Shown: in pieces, positions 1 through 9,457 of the stretch | How positions within the stretch are numbered: position 1 is the first letter of the stretch | How the letters are laid out: each line of letters begins with the position of its first letter | NCBI GenBank assembly: GCA_013288465.1 | Contig: JABDBT010000016.1 | Coordinates: forward strand, 1-29,129 | Reading direction: 5' to 3' | Length of the DNA stretch: 29,129 nt | DNA from: Bacteroidota bacterium | GTDB lineage: Bacteria > Bacteroidota > Bacteroidia > Sphingobacteriales > Sphingobacteriaceae | Translations under genes and position numbers: made by a program | The notes under the pieces: generated by a model | The model's database searches: none | What the model saw: the letters and a program-made list of their open reading frames with translations, nothing else | What the model was told of the DNA's origin: nothing

Positions 1-621
1 TTCAAAACTACCATCGGCATTGGCATTAACGGCTACTGTTTTTATATGTTGATGCGGAAAAGCCTCTAAGTAAACCGGCCTGAAAATACCGCCGTATAAC
101 CAAAAATCGCCTTTCCGTTCAGCCGCGTTAACCGATGCGTTTGCTGATTGTTTGGATACTGTTGCTTCTAACAAATTAGACTGTCCGTATTTAAGCAGTT
201 TGGTGATATCATATTTAAAACGGTAAAATGAACCCTGGTGGATAGCGCCTGCAAGCTCGCCGTTGATCATCACCTTGGTATCTGTCATTGAGCCGTCAAA
301 CACAATATTTATGTCCTTCCCTTTCCATGGGGCTGGGACGTTAAATTCATATTTGTATAATCCTTTTTCTTTGCCTTTAAGCGAGTCTTTGTCTAAGCCG
401 TAATTATATTTCCCGAACCCCTGCAATTCCCAGTTTGAGGGGACGGGGATAGTTGTCCACTTGCCGGAGTTACGGCCTTCTGTTAAATAAAACTGCCAGT
501 TAACCGTATGGTCGCTGCCAGTGCCAGACAGCATGAGTTTTTCTGTTTTTTGCGCATAGGTTTTTGCTGCTGTTAGGAGCAGCAGTACAAATACACTTAG
601 TTTAAAACAGTTGGTTTGCAT
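1..621 (-). CDS. Glycoside hydrolase family 2-type protein, N-terminal part (cut by window edge)
   Basis: Only the first 207 residues lie in the window and the reading frame runs open to base 1. Residues 1-24 form a Sec signal peptide ending in TYAQ, so the enzyme is exported to the periplasm or outer membrane. Residues about 40-200 look like the GH2 sugar-binding jelly-roll: an IPVPSNWELQGFG segment, a NIVFDGSMTDTKVMINGELAG segment (the bound-sugar loop with VMINGE) and a closing FWLYGGIFRPVYLE. The catalytic barrel is outside the window, so beta-galactosidase, beta-glucuronidase and beta-mannosidase activities cannot be told apart. The ATG at 621-619 is one base past the stop of the upstream acetylesterase gene (625-623), which implies translational coupling as the seventh gene after the PL1 lyase start. 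GH2 assignment is secure; substrate is not. Confidence 0.85.
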   Translation of the reverse strand, partial: MQTNCFKLSVFVLLLLTAAKTYAQKTEKLMLSGTGSDHTVNWQFYLTEGRNSGKWTTIPVPSNWELQGFGKYNYGLDKDSLKGKEKGLYKYEFNVPAPWKGKDINIVFDGSMTDTKVMINGELAGAIHQGSFYRFKYDITKLLKYGQSNLLEATVSKQSANASVNAAERKGDFWLYGGIFRPVYLEAFPHQHIKTVAVNANADGSFE

Positions 622-622
622 C

Positions 623-2086
623 TTAGTTATCAGTTGGATTAAATTTCAAAGGATTATCTGTGCGGAAAGGCATTGCAGGCAAACCGTTTTTATTAAAAAA
701 ATTAGGCTGGGCATCTTCTTCCCATGCAAAACGTGCAACTGTTGGCGATGGTACTTCGGGCGAGGAAACCACCACTTTATTGCCTTCAATAACCGCTGTG
801 GCTTCCACAAACTTTCCGTCATTACCGGCAATGGTAAAATAGTTTAACGGTTTGCCATTATGGCTTTCCAGCCCACTGCCTGTATATTTAAAGTTAAGTA
901 TGATCTTATCGCCTTTGATCTTCATACCCTCATACACCGGACCAGAAAAAATCAAGTTTTTCTTACCGTAAATATTGGCTAATGCAACCAAAGCCAGCCT
1001 GCGGCCTACCTCCCATTTAAAAGGCGGGTGCAGGTTTTTTACATCATCATTCAGGTCAGTAGTTTGTATCATCCCGGTATGGGGGATTTTTAGCGCCATG
1101 GTTTGTGCTTCCCAAAAAGCAGGCTCAGTTTGCGGTGTTATTACCAGCGTGGTAGCCATTTTTGAATAGTAGTAAGGCACTATTTGTACGTAATAAAAAG
1201 GCAGTGACTGATCATTCCAAAGACTGCGCCATGAATTGATAAGCATTTGCATTTTATGCGTATAGCTTATCGTTTCGGTAACGTTAGCTTCACCCTGGTA
1301 CCATAAAAACCCACGAATAGCTAAAGGCGCTAATGGTTCAATCATACGCTGATAAAATTTACCATGATCTCCACCTGCTTTCGCGCTGTCTTTACCCATA
1401 CTTTTAAAATATGCCGAGTTTTCAAACGCAGTTTCGGGCATCCATGGCTCAATCCTGCTGCCGCTTATGGCCGAACAGATGATACCAATGGGCACATTTA
1501 ATTGTTGATTTAAATTTTTAGCGAAGAAATAACCCGCTGCCGAAAATGCCCTTAATGCCGAATCTTCGGCTATATCCCAGCCGGTATGATTGGGGTTTTT
1601 ATCTGTTGTTAAGTTTTTTTGGGTGACTAAAAATATCCTGATGTTGGGATTATGCGCCCGTTCCAGTTCATCCACCGGGGAGTTTGATGTACTGGTATCC
1701 GGCTTATTTACTTTGCTGTTTTTACGCATCTCATAAGCCATGTTTGATTGGCCCGAGCATATCCATACTTCGCCAACCAAAACATTATCTAACGTAATGG
1801 TATTTGTACCTGTAATGGTAAGCGTAGCAGGTTTATCAGAGGCAGGCATCGCGTCAAGCATAACTTTCCAGTTTCCTGATGCATCGGCCACCGTGTTTTT
1901 AGTTTGCTTTCCAAATTTAACCGATACTTTTTCTCCCACGACGGCAGTACCCCAAATTGGTACCGGCTTATCGCGTTGCAAAACCATATCGTTGCCTAAT
2001 ATTTTTGGCAGCGTTACCTCGGCATTACTGTTAAAAAAGGCAGCAACTAATAGTATTGATAAACAAAAAGCCCAAATCCGTCCCAT
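623..2086 (-). CDS. SGNH carbohydrate acetylesterase, sialate O-acetylesterase (SASA) family
   Basis: This 487-residue exported protein has a signal peptide at residues 1-22. It carries the SASA-family serine block WICSGQSNM with the likely nucleophile Ser114. A second conserved block is FLWYQGEANV near 260-269, and a D-x-N-DD-x-x-x-LHP segment follows, with Asp344 and His353 as plausible triad members. An N-terminal Ig-like strand region (24-100, starting LPKILGNDMVLQ) precedes the hydrolase fold, as is usual in Bacteroidota members. The family removes O-acetyl groups from sugars. In pectin loci such proteins deacetylate plant glycans, so the name sialate esterase should not be taken literally. 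The start is 3 bases after the stop of the upstream propeller gene and its own stop nearly touches the next GH2 start. Family is clear; the acetylated substrate is inferred from context. Confidence 0.9.
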   Translation of the reverse strand: MGRIWAFCLSILLVAAFFNSNAEVTLPKILGNDMVLQRDKPVPIWGTAVVGEKVSVKFGKQTKNTVADASGNWKVMLDAMPASDKPATLTITGTNTITLDNVLVGEVWICSGQSNMAYEMRKNSKVNKPDTSTSNSPVDELERAHNPNIRIFLVTQKNLTTDKNPNHTGWDIAEDSALRAFSAAGYFFAKNLNQQLNVPIGIICSAISGSRIEPWMPETAFENSAYFKSMGKDSAKAGGDHGKFYQRMIEPLAPLAIRGFLWYQGEANVTETISYTHKMQMLINSWRSLWNDQSLPFYYVQIVPYYYSKMATTLVITPQTEPAFWEAQTMALKIPHTGMIQTTDLNDDVKNLHPPFKWEVGRRLALVALANIYGKKNLIFSGPVYEGMKIKGDKIILNFKYTGSGLESHNGKPLNYFTIAGNDGKFVEATAVIEGNKVVVSSPEVPSPTVARFAWEEDAQPNFFNKNGLPAMPFRTDNPLKFNPTDN

Positions 2087-2089
2087 CTG

Positions 2090-3928
2090 CTAATAATTAC
2101 TGGTTTTAAATGATTTGATATAAAATACAGCCTGTTTTGCAGCTTCACCCGCTTTGGGCAGATCGTAATCCTGGTCGGTTGGGGTATCCGCATTAGGGAA
2201 ACGCCTAACGTCGCCGGTACGGAAAACAACACGTTTTACAGATTGTACCGGGGCAAAGAACAAATTGGTAAGTACGTCCTTACCATCCACATTTACGGTA
2301 TAGAAACGGGTGTCGGTATTCAGTTTTAACATGATATGATAAGCTTTATTGGCTTCATATTTTTTCAGCACATTCTTATTGCGGTAACCTGCTTTAGAAA
2401 CAAATGCCCCGGTCGAATCAAGCGTAAGCCGGATGGCGGCGTTGCCCTTTTCATCCTGGAACTCAATATCCAGCATACCTGTGTTATTTTGCCCGGCAAC
2501 CAGTGTAAAATCTGTAGTTAACAGTTTTGAAGCAGGCACTACCCGCTCCGCACGCGCATAATCGAATTTATCATGGTCATTTAACGCAAGGGCGCGGGTA
2601 CCATCTGCCATTTTTTCGATGCCTACGTGTGCCCATAATGGACTATAAGTGTTCCATTTTTCAAGTTCCTTGCCTACTGGCATATCATTAAATACCTCGT
2701 TGGCATGGTCGCCAATATTAGTAACAGGCACTGGTATGGATGATACCCAAATATCTTCCTTGTTCATACTGTAAGTAACCCATAGCTTACCATCAGGCGG
2801 TGTGCCGTTACCTTCTATTATACCACGCACATATTGCGGCCCGTAGGATTTATAAGCACCACCGTAGCGCAGGCTAGATATTTCACCGTTAACTAATAAC
2901 AGGTTTTTATAATTTAATCCATCGTCACTAACGGATATAGCCAGCGGCCATCGAAACTCTGAAGGATTATAAACTGTAGCATATTTACCGTCGGATGTTC
3001 TTTGCCCCCATATTTTGGCATTGCTGTTTACAAAATGTGGCGCGCGTGCCGCGTTAGTGGGCCAGGTTTTGCCGTTATCAGTACTGATAGATGTTAACGC
3101 GTATTTCCACAACCCAACCACACGCCCATCGTGCAGGTGATAAAAGTTAAAGGCTTTGTAGTCTTTATGAAATGGTATCAAGGGGTCTTTCCTGTCGGTT
3201 TCTTCAAACCATTGCATCATCATTAACGGGTTTGCCATTAACTCGTCACAGGCTTCAACGAACCCTTTATCCTTGCTGGTTTTATAGAAAGGATAGGAGG
3301 TGTTTGATTCATTCCATTTGGGATTGTAATGAATAAAATAGACGGGCCCATATTTACCATCAGGGTAAACCTCTCGTACTACGCGGCCAATACCCTGGCC
3401 GTCATTCGGGTCATCATGCCCGTCCAAACAAATACCGTAAAAGCCCAATACCAATAAACGTTTTGCTTTGGTTACATACCAACCCATACGCTGGTGCATA
3501 ACCGAATACAGGTTTTTTGCCACGCCGGGATGATCTTCCTTAGTAGTGCCGTCAGGTATTTTATATTGCGGGAAAACCACCGTTGGTTTTGACCATGCCT
3601 GTCCATCCTTTGAAGTAATTACCAGTGTTTGTCCCGGCGGTACGCTCTCTCCTACCTTATCGCTCAGGTATTCTACATAAAAAGTATTGTTCCAGTAGCA
3701 AAGCATTGGCGCATGGTTATAGGTAAAACCAAATCCATCGGCAAGTTCGGGGTGTTCGCGGTTAGCGCGGAATATCTGCATACTATGTACCCCCACAACC
3801 GGGCTTAGCTGGCCATGATGATAATCAACATTAACCACGGTATTGCCGCTATAATGCACGGTATCCTGCGCCTGTAGTGCTACACACCAGGTTATTAAAC
3901 AAACTATTAAAAGATATATCCTGTTCAT
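2090..3928 (-). CDS. Sialidase-superfamily beta-propeller protein with C-terminal lectin-like domain
   Basis: This 612-residue protein has a signal peptide at 1-20 (ending ALQA). Residues about 30-400 look like a sialidase-type beta-propeller because three Asp-box-like repeats are visible: SKDGQAW at 106-112, STDNGKTW at 282-289 and SVSDDGLNY at 332-340. I do not see a classical FRIP motif near the N-terminus, so true neuraminidase activity is doubtful. The region about 470-610 (FTLVAGQNNTGMLDIEFQD onward, with DTRFYTVNVDG) resembles a concanavalin/LamG beta-sandwich that could bind the substrate. The gene starts one base after the GH43 stop and ends 3 bases before the esterase start, so it belongs to the same enzyme train. 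It may be an exo-acting hydrolase or lyase on an acidic sugar. An automatic exo-alpha-sialidase label would be over-specific. Confidence 0.75.
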   Translation of the reverse strand: MNRIYLLIVCLITWCVALQAQDTVHYSGNTVVNVDYHHGQLSPVVGVHSMQIFRANREHPELADGFGFTYNHAPMLCYWNNTFYVEYLSDKVGESVPPGQTLVITSKDGQAWSKPTVVFPQYKIPDGTTKEDHPGVAKNLYSVMHQRMGWYVTKAKRLLVLGFYGICLDGHDDPNDGQGIGRVVREVYPDGKYGPVYFIHYNPKWNESNTSYPFYKTSKDKGFVEACDELMANPLMMMQWFEETDRKDPLIPFHKDYKAFNFYHLHDGRVVGLWKYALTSISTDNGKTWPTNAARAPHFVNSNAKIWGQRTSDGKYATVYNPSEFRWPLAISVSDDGLNYKNLLLVNGEISSLRYGGAYKSYGPQYVRGIIEGNGTPPDGKLWVTYSMNKEDIWVSSIPVPVTNIGDHANEVFNDMPVGKELEKWNTYSPLWAHVGIEKMADGTRALALNDHDKFDYARAERVVPASKLLTTDFTLVAGQNNTGMLDIEFQDEKGNAAIRLTLDSTGAFVSKAGYRNKNVLKKYEANKAYHIMLKLNTDTRFYTVNVDGKDVLTNLFFAPVQSVKRVVFRTGDVRRFPNADTPTDQDYDLPKAGEAAKQAVFYIKSFKTSNY

Positions 3929-3929
3929 T

Positions 3930-4865
3930 TCAATTGGTTGCTTTTGCCGCCTGCATTACTTTTTCAAGCGTTTTTTTGGTTACTTTAAAAATAGTACCGT
4001 GCTTATGACCTTCGGGCACTTTTACACTATCGGCTATATCGGTAAATGTTTTAAAATCGGTTGTGCGCATAGCGCCAAATTTTTTAAGCCGGTAAGAGTC
4101 GTAATAAATTAGCCAATTATTACCGGCTTTTGTTATGGTTGGCCCTTCGCTGTACATTTCGGTAAAACGTTTGCTAAAATTGGTATATGGCCCAAGCGGG
4201 TTATTACTAAATGCCACCAGTATATTGCGGTTTGGCCGGGTATTATCCTTCATTAACAGCACATAATCATTTTTGGCCCTCTTAATAATTTCGGCATCTA
4301 TAACGCTAAAACCGGGGTCGAGAAATAATTTTGTTGGGCTGAATGTTTTAAAATCGGTAGTCGTGGTGTAATACAGGCGGTGATTATTGTTTTCATCCTC
4401 CTCTCCTTTAGGGAAACGGTTTGGTACGGTTGATGCAAAAACAATAATGAATTGTTTGCCTTCATCATCATAAAACAATTCGGGCGCCCAGGCATTTACC
4501 GCAGTTGGTTCATAACCCATCACGTTAATATGCTGTTGTGCCGACCAATGCACCAAATCGGGCGAACTGGCATAGCCTATCCCCTTGTCATCTTTCCACC
4601 CGGTTGTCCAAACTAAATGAAATATACCGTCGGGGCCCTGGCAAATTGACGGGTCGCGCATGATCTTTGCTTCGCCTGCTTCGGGTTTTAAAAACGTATG
4701 GTTAAGGTCTGTCCAATGGTAAGCGTCATAGCTGTACAAAAAGCGTAAACCCTCATTAGCAGGTTCATGAAACGAGGTGAACATATACACACTTTTGCCT
4801 GTGCCACACGCCATTAAAAGCGTACTGGCAAAAACTAATAACACATATTTAAATATTCGGTTCAT
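3930..4865 (-). CDS. Glycoside hydrolase family 43 lipoprotein
   Basis: Starting at the ATG at 4865-4863 gives 311 residues beginning MNRIFKYVLL, with a lipobox LMAC placing Cys20 as the lipidated residue. A longer reading from a TTG at 4898 adds 11 residues, overlaps the upstream GH140 stop and spoils the signal sequence, so it is rejected. The five-bladed GH43 propeller signals are present: RDPS (Asp71, likely base), WAPE (126-129), SVIDAE (Asp190, likely pKa modulator), SEGPT (Glu240, likely acid) and a late GHKHGT histidine segment (286-291). The length suits a single-domain enzyme. GH43 members remove arabinofuranose, xylose or galactose; the subfamily cannot be fixed by eye. It sits 19 bases after GH140 and 1 base before the sialidase-fold gene. 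Confidence 0.87.
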   Translation of the reverse strand: MNRIFKYVLLVFASTLLMACGTGKSVYMFTSFHEPANEGLRFLYSYDAYHWTDLNHTFLKPEAGEAKIMRDPSICQGPDGIFHLVWTTGWKDDKGIGYASSPDLVHWSAQQHINVMGYEPTAVNAWAPELFYDDEGKQFIIVFASTVPNRFPKGEEDENNNHRLYYTTTTDFKTFSPTKLFLDPGFSVIDAEIIKRAKNDYVLLMKDNTRPNRNILVAFSNNPLGPYTNFSKRFTEMYSEGPTITKAGNNWLIYYDSYRLKKFGAMRTTDFKTFTDIADSVKVPEGHKHGTIFKVTKKTLEKVMQAAKATN

Positions 4866-4884
4866 GTGTTTATTGACTTCAGGT

Positions 4885-6273
4885 TTAAATGGCATCAATG
4901 ATCAGCACCCAATCATTTCCATCTTTTTTTACTCCGGGAGGATTAAATTTAAGCATTTTTGATTTAGCAAATGTCCCGATAGCCGTAATTTCGCCATTAC
5001 GCGGGTTATACCAGGATGCTTTAACTTTACTGCCTTCCAGTTTTTCGGTATTGATCACCATTTCCCTGCCTGTATAGGTATAAATAAAGGCATAGTTTTT
5101 ACCTCTTGTTGCTATTAAGCGGTCGTATTTTTCGCCTTGTTTGCCTGCAATTAATGATTGATCGGGCACACGGTCAAAATAAGGCCTTGAAAGCATTAGT
5201 TTTTTTAGATAAATCATTTGCTGAGCGCCGGGATCATTTATGGATTGATACCAATATTCTTTTGAACCATAAGCGCTGCCCTTATCAGTAGGTTTATGCA
5301 TTTGCATTACATCATTATTACCATAAGTATAGCCGCAAGCCCCTGCAAATACCGACCAATAACCATAACGCCTTACATCGGCATCAGTCCACCTGGGCAG
5401 TTTAATATCATGCAGGCCGTAAGGTATTTTCTCGTATGATGGTTCTGCATCTAAAGTTGGTTTTACAGGGGTCTTATTATAATCAACGTCAACATACCGC
5501 CAGTTATCTTCGCCATAATGCAGATCGTTTTTTGAAGTGTCCTGGCTATAGGTACGGTGGCCAGACTGGAAAGTATTAAAACTTAACCACGATTGGTCAT
5601 GAAACCAGGTTGATGACTGCGTGCGCCCGCGTGGATGATAGGTAATAAGATAGTTTGGGTTTAAGGCATGTAATGTATTACCAATTGCATTCCAGGTTTT
5701 CATTGAATCGGTGCCGGCTATATCGCCGCCATTCATCCATATTACATTAGTTCTGTCGCTATATCTTTTGGCTAAAAATTCGGCATAAGCTTTTGCCTGT
5801 ACCGGCTTAACATGCTCACCTTTAACAACCGATCCCCAAACAGGAACAAGCGCCACATATAAACCTCTATCGGCAGCTTTGCTAACCACCCAATCTACAT
5901 TATCCCAATAATCGTATTCATTACCTTTACCAAATGTATTTCCGGGTGTAACTCTTGGCGTAGCAATATTTTTATTGATCAATGCCGAATCGCCATAGGC
6001 ATTTACCTCGCCTCCGCTATGCACAACCATAAGCTGTATAACATTAAAGCCTTGTTTAGCACGGATATCGAGGTATTGTACGGCTTCTTCTCTTTTTAGT
6101 TTCGATAGTAACAACCAGCCGGTATCGCCCAGCCAGAAAAAAGGTTTTCCGCCTGCTGTAAAATAATGGTGATTGGAGGCTATTTTTACGGGACGCAAGC
6201 CATCGCCAGTAATGCTTTTGAACGATAAAAGCAAAAGAGATGCAATACCAAACAGGGTTATCTTTTTTAACAT
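4885..6273 (-). CDS. DUF4038/GH140-type glycosidase (apiosidase-like)
   Basis: This 462-residue protein has a hydrophobic N-terminal signal (2-19). It shows the DUF4038 layout: a PFFWLGDTGWLLLSKL opening near 45-60, a TIM barrel to about 360, and a beta-sandwich tail near 380-462 with YTYTGREM and SWYNPRNGE, like the putative collagen-binding domain that follows DUF4038. Candidate catalytic residues are Asp184 in WMNGGDI and Glu277 in LDAEPSYE. Characterised GH140 enzymes use an Asp and a Glu and cleave apiose-linked side chains of rhamnogalacturonan II. The fold and motif order are convincing, but DUF4038 is broader than GH140, so apiosidase activity is inferred. The start lies 5 bases after the beta-helix/barrel gene and the stop is 19 bases before the GH43 start. 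Confidence 0.85.
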   Translation of the reverse strand: MLKKITLFGIASLLLLSFKSITGDGLRPVKIASNHHYFTAGGKPFFWLGDTGWLLLSKLKREEAVQYLDIRAKQGFNVIQLMVVHSGGEVNAYGDSALINKNIATPRVTPGNTFGKGNEYDYWDNVDWVVSKAADRGLYVALVPVWGSVVKGEHVKPVQAKAYAEFLAKRYSDRTNVIWMNGGDIAGTDSMKTWNAIGNTLHALNPNYLITYHPRGRTQSSTWFHDQSWLSFNTFQSGHRTYSQDTSKNDLHYGEDNWRYVDVDYNKTPVKPTLDAEPSYEKIPYGLHDIKLPRWTDADVRRYGYWSVFAGACGYTYGNNDVMQMHKPTDKGSAYGSKEYWYQSINDPGAQQMIYLKKLMLSRPYFDRVPDQSLIAGKQGEKYDRLIATRGKNYAFIYTYTGREMVINTEKLEGSKVKASWYNPRNGEITAIGTFAKSKMLKFNPPGVKKDGNDWVLIIDAI

Positions 6274-6278
6274 GATCG

Positions 6279-9200
6279 TTAGTTACGGGTTAGCCATAAA
6301 ATTGACATCCCTGCTTTAGAATTTTTTATCTCAACTGCGCTACCGCCTTTTACCTGTTGTTCGCCGGGTAAAACCTGCCCGGTTTTGGCATCGATCCATT
6401 GTGCTTTATAATTTGCGTTAGCTGCAAGATCAAGGTGGATAGCATTGTCAGCGGCATTATAAACAATATACCCTTTAGCAGTATTACCCAAGGCCCATTG
6501 GCTGTTAGGGTTTCCCGGTAAATCAACGGGTTTCATATTGCTGGCGGCTTTTAAGAATTGTTTATCTGTAGTAGCGGGTAATACAGGCAATGAGCCTCCT
6601 GCAATAAATACAGCCCAGCCAACATGGTCAAAGCCATCGGCTGAAAATAATACTGCTTTGTCGGGGTATTTTACTTTGTATTCGTGCACTGCACGATAAG
6701 CATCTTCAAATGTCACGGCTTTTGGCTTATCGATACGCTCCTGCTGGCGCGGGGCCAAGCTTTTACCACCCAGCGGTGCATAAAGCTTTCCATCGCCTTC
6801 GTAATACCAGTAACGGATATCTATTATGTTGATAACCGAAGCTGTTGAAGCATCGGCCAATATAGCATCCTGCACATCTTTTGTGGCGCTTATCGCTATG
6901 ATCTCTTTCTTTTTATGAGCGGTTTCCCATTGTTTAACCGTTTCTACCCAAAACTTTGCAAAATGCAGCGGGCCGGTGAACTCTGCGCTTATTGACTGGA
7001 TTACCCCACTATTATCAGCAAAGTTATCCATACACTTGTTGATGTAGGCCACCAATAGCTTATGCCTCTCGGGATCATTTTCTTCGTAAAATTGCTCTGC
7101 CATAAACTGGCGTTTATCGCCGGCATAGTTTACAGGCTCAGGAAAGCCGGTACCATTAATATTATTGGCTGTTCTCCACGGGAAATCGGCATAATGCGCG
7201 CCCGCTTCAATGATATTATGCTGGAAAAAATTATTGTGGAACAGCACTAATCCTTTTTCATCAACCAGGTTGGCAAATTGTTTAAGGCGGCTCCAATACC
7301 AGGTATTGTATTTGGTAAGGTCATATTTGCTTAAACCGTCATAAGCTAATTCCTGCCCGCTACGGGCAAAAGGCAGTTCATAAAACGGCGCCCAAACATC
7401 GCCATCCGCGCGGCGGATACGTTCGTGATCATCGCGGCGGCGTTCATACCATAAACCGTAATTATGTTCCAATACAATTATATTATCCTGCAGCATCCAG
7501 TTGCCCACCTCATTTATGTCGTCAGTTAACCCGGTGCCTGTTTGGCCCGGTACCCAGCGGGTAATATCGGGTTTGGCTGTTTTTTCGGTATAAAAAGGAT
7601 GAACGGAACCATTCCACCATGGGGCTTCAAAGTGTTTACCGGTTAATATTTCATTACCGCGTACCAGCCAGCCATTTTCAACGCCCATTTTGGGGGCAAT
7701 AGCTGGTGCTGCCAGTTGTTTAATTCCTATTTGATCAATTGTTTTAGCGCCTGTCGAGGCCAGGCTTATCGGGTTTCTTTTAGGGGATTGGTCAACCCAG
7801 TTGGCCATAGTAGTAGCTGGCCGCCTTGCTGCTGCCAATAAAGCGGCTGCTTCGGCAACAGTGGGGCTGCTCGAAGGCTCTGTTGTGATATAAAGTATAT
7901 CAGCCTGTTTGCTTACATCCTTGTTTAAACGATTAGCTAATTGCGCATAATAAAAACTACGTGGGCTAACGGTACTATTTGATGATTCCCAATAGCCGTC
8001 GCCACCAAATTGCGCCCAGCTGCCAAATGACCAGTTTTGCGCGGTTGGCGGTTGATAGCAATCAATATGGGCTGCGGTGCAGTTCCATAATAAGCTGTTG
8101 GCTGTATTCCATCCTGCACCCTGCTCATCCTGTTCGAGGTTTTTATAACTTAAAGACTGCGCGTCAATATTCGCTATATCAAACAAGATACCTGATGCCC
8201 AGCTATCAATGCTGCCGCTATAGCTATAGGGTTGTACGGCTGTACATTGCACAAATGCGTTAGGCCCCGGCGCGCAGTAGCCTGTAGAAAAATCATGGTA
8301 GCCTTTTTCGGAGTATAAACGCTGAAAAAGGTTTTGCCCGCCCATGGTAAAAAAAGTATTACGGCGTTGGCCGCCAATTTCTGATACCGGAGCTAATGAC
8401 TTACAATCTTCAACGGTAATGCGGTTACCGGTGTTTAATACAAATACGGCGGAACCTGCAAAATGTTCAAATACAACCTGCCGCACCCATGAGTCGGTAA
8501 CGTTTTCCATGGTAATAGCTTCCCAGCGGTGTGCTTCGTCTTTAGGATTGTTTACATCATAAGCAGACTGTAAGCGCAGGTTCTCGACCCCGGTTTGGGC
8601 AATACGGCCTGCCCATTCATATTTAGCAATTGTTCCACCACCATAGGTGCTATCCAAAGCGGTAGTTAAAGGCGCATCAATAGTAACTGTATTGCCGTTA
8701 ATGGCTGTTACTTTTCTATCCCAATAAATATCACGTTCGCCAGGTTTCCAGGCTAAGGCGGTTAACCCGCCGCCAAAGTTGTTTGCTTTTATTTCATCTA
8801 TCCAGGCCTGTGTAGATGGCCTGCGTATGATTATATTATCACCGGCCTTTACATTATCTGCCGAAGCAATATGAAATGTAAAAGCATTTACCGGTACATA
8901 GCCGTCGGTAATTTTAATTTCTTTTTCTTTATGGCGATCATTTTTACCAATGATCTTCACCAGGGTTTCCCTGTCTTTTCCGGCACCAATTAATAGTGTA
9001 CCGTCTGTACCCATCCCATTGCCTCGTAATATTACACCCGAAGCATTAATTTTTAGTCCTCCGTAAACTTCATAAACGCCTTTATTCAGTAATACAGCAC
9101 CCCTTATCCCATCTGCGCCTACAGGTAAGGAAGCTACATAATCTAACGCCGATTGTATGCGCAAGGTAGCATCGCCCTGTTTTACAGGGACAGTTACATG

Positions 9201-9443
9201 CACAATAGCATTGGGTATAGCTGCTTCCGAAGCCATATATCCGCAATAAGAATAATCAGGCACGCGATCGCCTTTATCAATTATGGCATAAGTTAGCTTC
9301 CCGTTTTTTTCTGCTGTAACGGGCGCCTGGGGTTTAACCGCCTTTTTTTTATTTTGGGCAATTAAGGGTGTATGCATACACATACACCCTAACCAAAAAC
9401 AAACCAAAATATAAAGACTTTTATTTACTTTAAAATATGCCAT
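6279..9443 (-). CDS. Bimodular secreted protein: pectate-lyase-type beta-helix plus glycosidase-like TIM barrel
   Basis: At 1054 residues this is the second-largest protein in the window. A signal peptide covers 1-29. Residues about 75-500 look like a right-handed beta-helix: a start segment on a QSALDYV helix, then GVYEVYGGLKI, GVILRGNGMGTDGTLLIG and a run of short asparagine-rich turns. Residues about 600-960 look like a (beta/alpha)8 glycosidase barrel (NIIVLEHNYGLWYERRRDD, VLFHNNFFQHN, SISAEFTGP with Glu821 as a candidate acid/base), and 970-1054 form a beta-sandwich cap with YIVYNAADN and WIDAKTGQVLPG. I recall the two halves as DUF4955/DUF6298-type families of unknown specificity, but could not check this. 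The gene lies 14 bases after the PL1 lyase and 5 bases before GH140, so a pectin-side-chain role is likely. Confidence 0.78.
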   Translation of the reverse strand: MAYFKVNKSLYILVCFWLGCMCMHTPLIAQNKKKAVKPQAPVTAEKNGKLTYAIIDKGDRVPDYSYCGYMASEAAIPNAIVHVTVPVKQGDATLRIQSALDYVASLPVGADGIRGAVLLNKGVYEVYGGLKINASGVILRGNGMGTDGTLLIGAGKDRETLVKIIGKNDRHKEKEIKITDGYVPVNAFTFHIASADNVKAGDNIIIRRPSTQAWIDEIKANNFGGGLTALAWKPGERDIYWDRKVTAINGNTVTIDAPLTTALDSTYGGGTIAKYEWAGRIAQTGVENLRLQSAYDVNNPKDEAHRWEAITMENVTDSWVRQVVFEHFAGSAVFVLNTGNRITVEDCKSLAPVSEIGGQRRNTFFTMGGQNLFQRLYSEKGYHDFSTGYCAPGPNAFVQCTAVQPYSYSGSIDSWASGILFDIANIDAQSLSYKNLEQDEQGAGWNTANSLLWNCTAAHIDCYQPPTAQNWSFGSWAQFGGDGYWESSNSTVSPRSFYYAQLANRLNKDVSKQADILYITTEPSSSPTVAEAAALLAAARRPATTMANWVDQSPKRNPISLASTGAKTIDQIGIKQLAAPAIAPKMGVENGWLVRGNEILTGKHFEAPWWNGSVHPFYTEKTAKPDITRWVPGQTGTGLTDDINEVGNWMLQDNIIVLEHNYGLWYERRRDDHERIRRADGDVWAPFYELPFARSGQELAYDGLSKYDLTKYNTWYWSRLKQFANLVDEKGLVLFHNNFFQHNIIEAGAHYADFPWRTANNINGTGFPEPVNYAGDKRQFMAEQFYEENDPERHKLLVAYINKCMDNFADNSGVIQSISAEFTGPLHFAKFWVETVKQWETAHKKKEIIAISATKDVQDAILADASTASVINIIDIRYWYYEGDGKLYAPLGGKSLAPRQQERIDKPKAVTFEDAYRAVHEYKVKYPDKAVLFSADGFDHVGWAVFIAGGSLPVLPATTDKQFLKAASNMKPVDLPGNPNSQWALGNTAKGYIVYNAADNAIHLDLAANANYKAQWIDAKTGQVLPGEQQVKGGSAVEIKNSKAGMSILWLTRN

Positions 9444-9457
9444 TACTGCTTACGCTA

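Noticed and set aside
611..847. Plus-strand open frame of 78 codons
   Set aside because: It lies antisense to the end of the well-supported acetylesterase gene and its translation has no recognisable family features.
623..3928. Reading the sialidase-fold protein plus SASA esterase as a host sialic-acid (mucin) system
   Set aside because: PL1 lyase, GH140-type, GH78 and GH43 neighbours indicate plant pectin; no epimerase, kinase or other sialic-acid gene is present and the FRIP motif is not seen.
4866..4898. N-terminal extension of the GH43 lipoprotein from a TTG codon
   Set aside because: It overlaps the GH140 stop and pushes the lipoprotein signal away from the N-terminus; the ATG at 4865 gives a standard signal and lipobox.
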